NCBI GenBank assembly: GCA_003557965.1
Contig: PWND01000003.1
Location: 1-8,789 of the forward strand
Reading direction: 5' to 3'
Length of the DNA stretch: 8,789 bases
From: Bacteroidales bacterium
GTDB lineage: Bacteria; Bacteroidota; Bacteroidia; Bacteroidales; UBA7960
A program made the translations under genes and the position numbers. The first letter of the stretch is position 1; every line of letters begins with the position of its first letter. Below are positions 1 to 6,286 of this stretch, piece by piece. The notes beneath the pieces were generated by a model. That model had not been told where the DNA came from. It saw only the letters and a program-made list of their open reading frames with translations, and did not search any database.

Positions 1-1013
1 ACAAAAGTACCCGTTTTTTCTGATGTTTGCAATTGGAATGTTGCAACCACACCATCATTTCCTTCAAAAAATTCATTATTGTCAGAATAGCTTAATACCC
101 TAAGAATATTTCCATCCAGCACAGATGCTTCAATACTGTGGTTTGTTTCTCTGCCGGCAAGCTGAACTGTTCCAGGTTCATATACAAAGCCTTCGGGGAG
201 AGGGATGTCAAACTGGAATGCAACAAATGGGTCCTCATTAGTTATAACAATTTCAATAACCGCACTACTCTCTGGAGAGGCCGTTACACTGTTTATGCTA
301 AGGATATTTTTACCTGTTAAAGAAATAAAAGTGACAGAAATATCATGATTATCATTTACGTCATAGAAAGTATAATTTGGAGGATTTCCGACACTTTCAC
401 CATCAACCATAACATTATCAACCTGGTACCCTTCATCAGGTGTAAATTCAAAAGTTTGATTTGCGCCGTGAACAATTTCAATTTCTCCCTCGGGCTCAAT
501 TATACCACCTTCTCCTGATGATGCGGTTATAATATATTGTGAAGTAAGGATTAATTCAACTAAACCGTCTTGTGTACCGGTTAAGATATTATCACCCTCA
601 GTACTTGAAAGTATTACATTCTCTGCAATCAGATCATAAGTACCTTCAGCTAATGGTGCTTGTAATTCAAAAGTAACAATATTGCCGTCTGTTCCGCCAT
701 ATGTAGCGTTTGAGCCACTATAACTTACTATTCGCAGCGCGCTTTCTTCATTAATAAGATTTCCACTTAATTCATGGTCAGTCTCCCTGCCTGCAAAACT
801 TATGCTTTCTTCAACGTAATCAAATCCGGCAGGTAAGGGTATATCAAACTGGAAAGCGGTAAATTCATCTGCATTTTCTACTTCTACCTCTATCAGTACA
901 ACATTGCCGGCTGAAACGCCTAATACATCATGGACTATTAAGCTATTTTGGGCATTAATAACTGAAAATGAAAAACAACTTAGCAATAAAACTATATATA
1001 AACGCGAAATCAT
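1..1013 (-). CDS. Secreted protein with two cohesin-like modules flanking an InlB-type repeat (3' end outside window)
   Basis: This is the first 337 codons of an open frame that leaves the left edge without a stop. Residues 1-21 form a signal peptide: a hydrophobic core ending VINA-Q, a typical Bacteroidota signal peptidase I site. Residues 24-155 are a cohesin-like beta-sandwich (AGNVVLIEVEVENADEFTAF, then FDIPLPAGF, ALRIVSYS and YDLIAENVILSS). Residues 159-229 are a divergent InlB B-type repeat (PEGEIEI, GYQVDNVMVDG, HDISVTF). Residues 237-337 start a second cohesin-like module (EDPFVAFQFDIPLPEGF, NHSIEASVLDGNILRVLSYS), cut by the window edge. The second module closely resembles the cohesin-like module of the protein at 6287-8789. 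The start at 1013 is supported by the signal peptide and by an AAGAAGG element 10 bases upstream. The gene lies 95 bases after the protease gene, so co-transcription is possible but a hairpin intervenes. Likely role (inference): a surface or scaffold protein that binds partners. A C-terminal T9SS domain is expected but cannot be seen. Confidence 0.85.
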   Translation of the reverse strand, partial: MISRLYIVLLLSCFSFSVINAQNSLIVHDVLGVSAGNVVLIEVEVENADEFTAFQFDIPLPAGFDYVEESISFAGRETDHELSGNLINEESALRIVSYSGSNATYGGTDGNIVTFELQAPLAEGTYDLIAENVILSSTEGDNILTGTQDGLVELILTSQYIITASSGEGGIIEPEGEIEIVHGANQTFEFTPDEGYQVDNVMVDGESVGNPPNYTFYDVNDNHDISVTFISLTGKNILSINSVTASPESSAVIEIVITNEDPFVAFQFDIPLPEGFVYEPGTVQLAGRETNHSIEASVLDGNILRVLSYSDNNEFFEGNDGVVATFQLQTSEKTGTF

Positions 1014-1023
1014 CTTAATACAA

Positions 1024-1030
1024 CCTTCTT
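1024..1030 (-). promoter_or_regulatory. Shine-Dalgarno-like element of the cohesin-module gene
   Basis: On the minus strand the sequence reads AAGAAGG, with 10 bases between it and the ATG at 1013. It is purine-rich and a partial match to the anti-Shine-Dalgarno complement. Such signals are often weak or absent in Bacteroidota, so it supports the chosen start only modestly. The signal peptide that begins at this ATG is the stronger evidence. Confidence 0.4.
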
Positions 1031-1067
1031 TAGTAAAAATGAAAGAAAAAATTATTATACAAGTACC

Positions 1068-1096
1068 CCCCGGATATCGTATCACAATATCCGGGG
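1068..1096 (-). terminator. Perfect 10-bp hairpin between the protease gene and the next gene
   Basis: CCCCGGATAT at 1068-1077 and ATATCCGGGG at 1087-1096 are exact reverse complements around a 9-base loop. The hairpin begins 12 bases after the protease stop codon (1109-1111). Read on the minus strand, a T-rich tract follows only about 15 bases after the stem, not immediately, so this is not a textbook Rho-independent terminator. It could be a terminator, a 3'-end stabilising or processing hairpin, or an attenuator that lowers expression of the downstream gene. Confidence 0.5.
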
Positions 1097-1108
1097 ATTT
1101 AGAGAAAA

Positions 1109-4100
1109 TTATTCAACTAACACTCTAACTTCTCTTGTATACCTAAATTGTTTTCCGTCCTGATCAAACACGTTTATCTTGAGCAGGTAAAGGCCTTTAG
1201 AAAGGTTTTCATTAACTCTTATATGATTTTCTCCTTTATGAAGCCTGGTTGAAGGTATGTTTGATGTATTTCTTCCCATTATGTCAAACAACTGCATTTC
1301 AACCATAGCATCGAAATCAAGTTCAATTGCAGCAGTAAATGTACCAGTATTAGGATTGGGGAACACGTTAAGTTGTACTGCATCCAAATCCGGTGTGAAA
1401 ATGTTTGTAGGAACATCTTTAGGCTCAACATCAACAGATTCTCCGGCTATGTTGGCTGCAAACAACTCCTCCCATACAACTTCGCCCGGAAGGTTTTCGA
1501 TTTCCATAAGGTCTGTAATGCCTTTAGGAAATGTTGTGTTGTCAAAGTTGTAAACCACACCGATAACTTCGTTCTCTTTTACAGAGTAAGCAAATTCAAA
1601 ATTATCCTTCTTCATAAAATCAAAAACAAGTTGCTCTGGGTTGTCTGCAGATATACGGAATTGTAACGCCGAAAGCGTACCGTCGCTTTCCAGGCAGAAT
1701 CTGTTGTTGTCCCTTACCAAATAAGCTGTTTGTGAATTAACTTCATCAAATTGCTTTGCCCCGCCTAATATCAAATCGTTTATGAATGCAACGTCTGATA
1801 TATTAATTAAACCATCTTCATTGGCGTCAGCTAATGCAGCAATAAAGTCTTCATGTGGTTCTCCCATAATATAATTAACTATCCATACAATATCAAGAAC
1901 ATCTATTGATCCATCATTATTAACATCTCCTAAAAGAGGCTGTTCTACTGAATAAAAATACCTGGCTGTGATTGATGCTTCTACCCCGGGCATTGTATAT
2001 ACCTGTCCTGTTTCTTCCCATCCAAGAAGATCCGTATTATCTTCATACCAGCCTGCAATATGATAGTCTGCATTTGGATTTGCGTCAAGATAAACTGTTG
2101 TTCCCTCTTCATAATCGCCGGCACCGGAAGGGTTTCCGCCATCGACCGGGTCAGCATCGACTGTTAACATGTATGTGGGTTCTACTGTTTCTTCTTCAAA
2201 ATTAGCAACCAGGGTAGTAGCTTCTCCAGGCATGGTATAATCAAAGTTTTCCTGTGTGCTAACTTCACCACCATCAACAGTCCAGTTTATAAAATTATAA
2301 CCTGCACTTGTGTTAGCTTCTACCGGTACCGTGGCTCCTTCTTCATAATCACCGCCGCCGGTGGGGTTGCCGCCTGCTGCGGGATTGGCTTCTACAGTGA
2401 GTGTGTATAGCGGATCACCACCAACGTAATCAAAGTTTGCGGTTATTGTTCTGTCTTCATCCATTATTGCCCAAATAGCATCAGGATCAATAGCCGGATC
2501 CGGTGTGCCGGTTATTTCGACATTGTCTACCCTGGTGAATGTAGCATTTCTGCCAGATGCCACTGCTCTGAAGCCTATCTCAACTTCGTGGTAAAAAGCT
2601 GCAGCAGGTAAATTGATTTCTTTATCATTCCAGCCATCACCTTCATTGTCAGTATAAGATGCCAAATGTTCCCAGGATGAACCATCATAATACTCAACAT
2701 ATAACTCGTCCCAGTCTCTATTAGGACCACCACCGTCCGTAGGACGTTGAACATCAAAGGTCAAAGTAGCACTTTCATACCACTTCAGATCAATTGGCGG
2801 TGTTATAAGTCTTGCTGCATTACCCTGATTAGTACCATCGAATAATGCAGACCCTCCATCAATTACCCATGGATTGGATAGTCCGCCGGTATTTACATTT
2901 GTCCAGCAGGCTCCAGTTTCAGGATCAAGTACGTCATTTGCAAAATTTTCAGTAAAAGGTTCAGCCTCTACACAAGGATCAGCTTCATAAACATCTCCTG
3001 AAAAATGCGAAAATTCATAGTTAGCATTGGCAGATGGTGTTAAAGTTACTTCCGTGCCATAAGTATAATGTGCTTCATCAGGATCTACATCAACTGTACC
3101 TGCACCTCCGGGGTTTATGTTCACTGTAAGTTCAGGAAAATACTCTTCAAATGTAGCATGGATTGTATGCCCGTCGGATTGTATATTGGTAAAAGTATAA
3201 GAGTCAACGGCTCCTACACTGCTTCCGTCAACAACGACATCCAAAACCGTAAAACCATCATTGGGTTCCATAGTAAAGGTTCTGTCGTTACCTTCTATAA
3301 CACTGACTGATCCTTCAGGTGTCATTGACCCTCCGGGGCCTGTAGAAGCTTCAATAGTATATATCTCTCCAACAGACTCTCCTTCTACAATATCAATATT
3401 GTCTATTACTATCTGGAACATATCTGAACAATCATGATGTCTGAAAGCAATATAAACATGATTTCCGGCAAGATCTTCACCCAAGCCAAGTTCAGCAGCT
3501 ATATCAATATTTCTTTCAGCCCATTCGGCCGAGTTCAATGTTTCACTAAAAATTTCAGTAAAATCCTCATCAAGATTTGTTCCTGTTGTTGAAACCATAA
3601 TCGAGTAATGCTCTGCGGGCCAGTCACCATCCTGAGCTTTAACCCAGTATGACATATCAAGATCATTTGATGTAATATCAAACCTAGGAGTAATCAACCA
3701 GTTGTCGGGGTATAATATATCACCACCTTGCCATGAAGCAGAAACAGCTGCCATATTTCCTTCATAAGGATCATTTCCTTCACCTCCTGCAAACCATGCG
3801 TGTCCGTCACCGTCAGCATCTATATTTTGCCAGCAGAATGGCGGCACACCTTCAGAAAAGTCCTGGTGATGATCCAGCATGAAGCTGCCACAATCGGTAT
3901 GAGTGCTGGTTGATCTAAAGTTGGAATAATCACCTTCATTATAATCTTCGGTACCGGCACCTGCTATTGAGTATGCACGATAATTATAAAAAGTAGCATC
4001 ATTAAGATCTGTATGCGAATAGCTCAAATCAGTACCGACATAAAGCACTTCTCCTCCACCGGGTAATTGGTCTCCCGCTGTATAAGTTGCACCGTCATCA

Positions 4101-5836
4101 GGGCTTCCGAAAGAATCACCATCCTCAACATAAGCCAGCAGAACTTCGTCATTATTGTCATTTAACTCCCATGACAGGTAAATTGAAGTTAATCCTGTTG
4201 AAACAGCTTCGAAATTTCTAGGTGGTACTATTCCGCCGGCAACTATATCGCCTTCATCGGCAGCTGCTTTAAAGTCTAACCTTCCAGAACCCAGCAGTCC
4301 AATATAATTAGGGTTTTCATCATCAATGTTTTCTACATTCTCAATCAACAGTTGCCATAATTCTTCATTAGTCATCAGTCCTTCCGTTATCGAAACAATA
4401 GCAGAAGCCACGCCTGAAACGTGCGGGCATGCCATTGAGGTTCCACTTATTGAGTTATAGCCATCACCTGTCCAGGTGCTATAGATATTGGATCCCGGGG
4501 CTGAGATATCGATCCAGTCTCCATAATTTGAAAAGTTTGATTTTACATCATTGACATCAGTTGAAGCCACAGCCATAGCTCCAAGTACATCGGGGTCATC
4601 ATGGCCGTAATATGCGGGATACCAATCACCATCATCGTTATCGTTTCCTGCGGCAAAAATGGTTAAGCCGCCGTCTAAGGCAGTCCCTCCCCCATTTTCG
4701 TTAAAATAGTCAATACCGTCTAAAGCTGATTGGTTGTAAACACCAGGATCTCCATATCCCCAACTGTTTTGGGAAATCATTGCGTCATTATCTGCAGCAT
4801 AAACATTGGCCTCATAGTCACCTTGTTGTCCGAAAATATTTAAACTCATCAGCTTCACACCAGAGTCTGGGGTTCCATCACCTCCGGCAACACCGGCAAC
4901 ACCAATTCCATTATTAGTAACGGCGCCAACGGTACCACCAACATGGGTGCCATGATCTCCGGGATCAGTATTAGTGCCATCAGGCCCTATACCCGGCCAT
5001 ATATTTGCTTCCAGGTCCTCATGACCATATTCTATACCCTCATCAAGTACAGCAACAACAACATCTGGATTTCCGGTTGTAATCTCCCAGGCATCAGGTG
5101 CATTAATCAAAGGAAATGCATATTGCTGGCCATAATCGGGGTCGTCAGGATTTAGTTTTGGCTCTATATCATGTGACCAAGAACCAGGGTCGTTCCTCCT
5201 GCTAGATTTAGTTGAGCTGTTTTTATCTCTGCCCTCTTCATGTATTGGTTCTATCAGCCTTGTTTTATAAACGGGTTCAGCGTATTCTACCTGGTCTAAT
5301 TGTTCAAATTGCTTAACAGCTTCAATAACGTCTGTTTTTGCATCAAAATGAATATCTCTAATCAAATGAAATCCCCAGGCCTGATGTCTTTCTTCATATT
5401 TTTTTACATTTCCCGGGTTAGCAACTTCATAAAGGTTATCAAATCCTCTTTCGTACTTATGCGCACCAATACTTTTATTTATATCATCCAAAGCCTTTAC
5501 TCCTGTTTGCACATATCCATTCTTTCCGGCATGGATAAACCTTTTGTCCAGGCTTTTTTCAGCCCATGGCATAAGCTTGATACGAAGCACTCCTTTTTCA
5601 TAAGAATCTTTCGATACTTTGTCGAGGTCAATTGGCGGGCGGCTCCCGCGCCTGACATTGTATTTTGCCTCCAATGCCCTGTGCTCATCCAAAGCTTTGG
5701 CTTGCTCCGGGGTTAATTTAATATTATTTTCAATAATTAATTCATCGTATTGTGAAGATTTTTCGTCAGAAAACGGTGCAAAAGCCAATACAACAAATGC
5801 ACTAAAAAACAAGAACAGTAAACTAAAACGTGACAT
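1109..5836 (-). CDS. T9SS-secreted subtilisin-family (S8) serine protease with dockerin
   Basis: This is a complete gene of 1575 residues, predicted to encode a secreted, surface-attached endopeptidase. Residues 1-20 are a signal peptide ending AFA. Residues 84-195 resemble an S8 prodomain, ending in the typical YAEPVY. A basic linker (SSRR, 211-214) could be the maturation site. The catalytic domain spans about 232-527: Asp265 (VVAVLDEGIE), His295 (DHGTHVGG), oxyanion Asn398 (AAGND) and Ser467 (SGTSMACPHVSG). All key residues are present. Then follow an Fn3-like module (536-645), a choice-of-anchor-J/cleaved-adhesin jelly roll (649-818), an InlB-type repeat (826-897), a second InlB-type repeat (901-954 plus 1119-1137) split by a jelly-roll insert (955-1118), two more InlB-type repeats (1143-1215, 1221-1297), a dockerin (1302-1359), a divergent cohesin-like stretch (1368-1471) and a type A T9SS sorting domain with VFPNP (1487-1575). 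The ATG at 5836 is chosen because the signal peptide starts there. The substrate is unknown; binding through the dockerin is inference. Confidence 0.95.
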   Translation of the reverse strand: MSRFSLLFLFFSAFVVLAFAPFSDEKSSQYDELIIENNIKLTPEQAKALDEHRALEAKYNVRRGSRPPIDLDKVSKDSYEKGVLRIKLMPWAEKSLDKRFIHAGKNGYVQTGVKALDDINKSIGAHKYERGFDNLYEVANPGNVKKYEERHQAWGFHLIRDIHFDAKTDVIEAVKQFEQLDQVEYAEPVYKTRLIEPIHEEGRDKNSSTKSSRRNDPGSWSHDIEPKLNPDDPDYGQQYAFPLINAPDAWEITTGNPDVVVAVLDEGIEYGHEDLEANIWPGIGPDGTNTDPGDHGTHVGGTVGAVTNNGIGVAGVAGGDGTPDSGVKLMSLNIFGQQGDYEANVYAADNDAMISQNSWGYGDPGVYNQSALDGIDYFNENGGGTALDGGLTIFAAGNDNDDGDWYPAYYGHDDPDVLGAMAVASTDVNDVKSNFSNYGDWIDISAPGSNIYSTWTGDGYNSISGTSMACPHVSGVASAIVSITEGLMTNEELWQLLIENVENIDDENPNYIGLLGSGRLDFKAAADEGDIVAGGIVPPRNFEAVSTGLTSIYLSWELNDNNDEVLLAYVEDGDSFGSPDDGATYTAGDQLPGGGEVLYVGTDLSYSHTDLNDATFYNYRAYSIAGAGTEDYNEGDYSNFRSTSTHTDCGSFMLDHHQDFSEGVPPFCWQNIDADGDGHAWFAGGEGNDPYEGNMAAVSASWQGGDILYPDNWLITPRFDITSNDLDMSYWVKAQDGDWPAEHYSIMVSTTGTNLDEDFTEIFSETLNSAEWAERNIDIAAELGLGEDLAGNHVYIAFRHHDCSDMFQIVIDNIDIVEGESVGEIYTIEASTGPGGSMTPEGSVSVIEGNDRTFTMEPNDGFTVLDVVVDGSSVGAVDSYTFTNIQSDGHTIHATFEEYFPELTVNINPGGAGTVDVDPDEAHYTYGTEVTLTPSANANYEFSHFSGDVYEADPCVEAEPFTENFANDVLDPETGACWTNVNTGGLSNPWVIDGGSALFDGTNQGNAARLITPPIDLKWYESATLTFDVQRPTDGGGPNRDWDELYVEYYDGSSWEHLASYTDNEGDGWNDKEINLPAAAFYHEVEIGFRAVASGRNATFTRVDNVEITGTPDPAIDPDAIWAIMDEDRTITANFDYVGGDPLYTLTVEANPAAGGNPTGGGDYEEGATVPVEANTSAGYNFINWTVDGGEVSTQENFDYTMPGEATTLVANFEEETVEPTYMLTVDADPVDGGNPSGAGDYEEGTTVYLDANPNADYHIAGWYEDNTDLLGWEETGQVYTMPGVEASITARYFYSVEQPLLGDVNNDGSIDVLDIVWIVNYIMGEPHEDFIAALADANEDGLINISDVAFINDLILGGAKQFDEVNSQTAYLVRDNNRFCLESDGTLSALQFRISADNPEQLVFDFMKKDNFEFAYSVKENEVIGVVYNFDNTTFPKGITDLMEIENLPGEVVWEELFAANIAGESVDVEPKDVPTNIFTPDLDAVQLNVFPNPNTGTFTAAIELDFDAMVEMQLFDIMGRNTSNIPSTRLHKGENHIRVNENLSKGLYLLKINVFDQDGKQFRYTREVRVLVE
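1112..1378 (-). other. T9SS type A C-terminal sorting domain of the protease
   Basis: Residues 1487-1575 start with a FPNPNTG motif and continue with MQLFDIMGR and LSKGLYLLKINV, the usual Por secretion tail pattern. In T9SS clients this domain directs passage through the outer membrane and is normally removed on attachment to the surface or release. Confidence 0.88.
1424..1735 (-). other. Divergent cohesin-like module after the dockerin
   Basis: Residues about 1368-1471. The order of elements follows the cohesin-like modules nearby: LSALQFRIS matches the AFQFDI strand, EVIGVVYNFDNTTF matches NILRVLSYSDNNEF, and GEVVWEELFAANIAGESV matches GTYDLIAENVILSSTEG. Similarity is weak and the call rests on pattern order. 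It may instead be an unrelated beta-sandwich that packs against the dockerin. Confidence 0.45.
1760..1933 (-). other. Type I-like dockerin domain in the protease
   Basis: Residues 1302-1359 hold two EF-hand-like calcium loops about 33 residues apart. Loop 1 is DVNNDGSIDVLD (1304-1315), with ligands Asp1304, Asn1306, Asp1308, Asp1312 and Asp1315. Loop 2 is DANEDGLINISD (1337-1348), with Asp1337, Asn1339, Asp1341, Asn1345 and Asp1348. Each loop is followed by a hydrophobic helix (IVWIVNYIMG; VAFINDLILGG). Dockerins bind cohesin modules in a calcium-dependent way. Here the domain is internal, followed by a divergent cohesin-like stretch and the T9SS domain. Confidence 0.9.
1946..2410 (-). repeat. 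Two tandem InlB-type (Flg_new_2-like) repeats in the protease
   Basis: Residues 1143-1215 and 1221-1297 are consecutive repeats sharing the pattern LTVxAxPxxGGNPxGxGDYEEGxTV, a GYNFINW or DYHIAGW core, YTMPG and a closing ANF or ARY. They are beta-rich stalk or spacer modules placed just before the dockerin. The same family occurs in both neighbouring proteins. Confidence 0.8.
2483..2489. repeat. 7-bp direct repeat, copy at the C-terminal edge of the nested domain
   Basis: AGGATCA on the plus strand, matching the copy at 2975-2981. The two copies are 492 bases apart, exactly 164 codons, and mark the ends of the nested jelly-roll domain. The repeat is short, so chance is possible for the match alone; its position at both domain borders gives it meaning. 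Confidence 0.5.
2483..2974 (-). other. Jelly-roll (MAM/choice-of-anchor-J-like) domain nested inside an InlB-type repeat
   Basis: Residues 955-1118 (164 residues) read as a carbohydrate-binding-like jelly roll, with ENFAND near the start, RLITPPIDL, ATLTFDVQRP, ELYVEYYDGSSWE, EVEIGFRA and TRVDNVEITG. It interrupts an InlB-type repeat whose first part ends FSGDVYEADP and whose last part resumes DAIWAIMDEDRTITANF. Joining the two parts restores a normal-length repeat. Each end of the insert has an Asp-Pro encoded by GATCCT. Confidence 0.75.
2975..2981. repeat. 7-bp direct repeat, copy at the N-terminal edge of the nested domain
   Basis: AGGATCA on the plus strand, the partner of 2483-2489. It encodes the Asp953-Pro954 step that precedes the inserted domain. 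Confidence 0.5.
4256..5143 (-). other. S8 catalytic domain of the protease
   Basis: Residues about 232-527 carry the Asp-His-Ser triad in subtilisin order (Asp265, His295, Ser467), with the oxyanion-hole Asn398. The Asp motif reads Asp-Glu-Gly rather than the usual Asp-Thr-Gly or Asp-Ser-Gly. The residues around His and Ser are canonical. Nothing suggests inactivation. Confidence 0.93.
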
Positions 5837-5909
5837 GTAAGATTTAATTTGGTTAATAATGATTTAATCTATAAATTTTATTAAAATTGAAAAAAATTGC
5901 AAAATCTTC

Positions 5910-5927
5910 GAACAAATGGAACAAATG
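5910..5927. repeat. Perfect 9-bp tandem repeat upstream of the protease gene
   Basis: GAACAAATG occurs twice with no gap on the plus strand (5910-5918 and 5919-5927). On the minus strand this gives CATTTGTTC twice, 74-91 bases upstream of the protease start. It could be a regulator-binding site or part of the promoter, since TTTG-containing elements are used in Bacteroidota promoters. Chance in AT-rich sequence is also possible. Confidence 0.45.
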
Positions 5928-6187
5928 TTAAGAACTTAGTCTGCCAAATTAGGGGTTTCCACCAGAGGCACTTTAAGTGTTTCACCGAGTTTTAGTTTGT
6001 CAGGTTATTGCTTTTACCTGAATTTGAAAGGTTTTGATTACTATTCCTTTCCTGCGGCATTTTCCAAAAATTAAATTTCTATTACCATGTATTAAACACT
6101 TAGTTGCATCTGTTAAACCTGTAATTGACCATTCGGTATAATATTCATTTTAATCACACCTGCTATAAATCTTTGTGTTTTTAATAC

Positions 6188-6223
6188 AACCGCTATGGAT
6201 CAGCTAAGCATAAATCTGCGGTT
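6188..6223 (-). other. Inverted repeat downstream of the adhesin gene
   Basis: AACCGC at 6188-6193 pairs with GCGGTT at 6218-6223 around a 24-base loop, about 64 bases after the adhesin stop codon. On the minus strand it is followed by GTATTAAAAAC with no T-tract, so it is a poor intrinsic terminator. It may be a 3'-end structure of the adhesin mRNA. Confidence 0.3.
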
Positions 6224-6286
6224 ATTATTAAACATAACCAGGGGTTAATTTAACATACATATGCGTTTTAAATTGTGTATCAGTTT

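Larger units (their letters stand above)
5837..6286. other. 450-base spacer between the adhesin and protease genes, no gene found
   Basis: No convincing coding frame is present. The spacer is AT-rich and lies between the stop of the adhesin (6287-6289) and the start of the protease (5836), both on the minus strand. It should contain the 3' end of the first transcript and probably the promoter and leader of the protease gene. Visible structure: an AACCGC/GCGGTT inverted repeat at 6188-6223, a CACTT-T-AAGTG palindrome near 5970, a weak TCAGGT/ACCTGA pair near 6000-6022, and a 9-bp tandem repeat at 5910-5927. I looked for the Bacteroidota promoter pattern (TTG, about 19 bases, TAnnTTTG). Only imperfect matches are visible, so no promoter is called. 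Confidence 0.6.

Noticed and set aside
904..1128. 74-codon plus-strand open frame over the gap between genes
   Set aside because: It is antisense to the signal peptide of the left gene and runs through the hairpin. It has no recognisable content.
5300..5716. 138-codon plus-strand open frame
   Set aside because: It lies wholly antisense to the protease prodomain, which has clear family features. It shows no convincing domain or ribosome binding site.
6000..6022. TCAGGT/ACCTGA pair as a terminator
   Set aside because: It has only six base pairs and no T-tract in the transcribed direction, so it is easily expected by chance.
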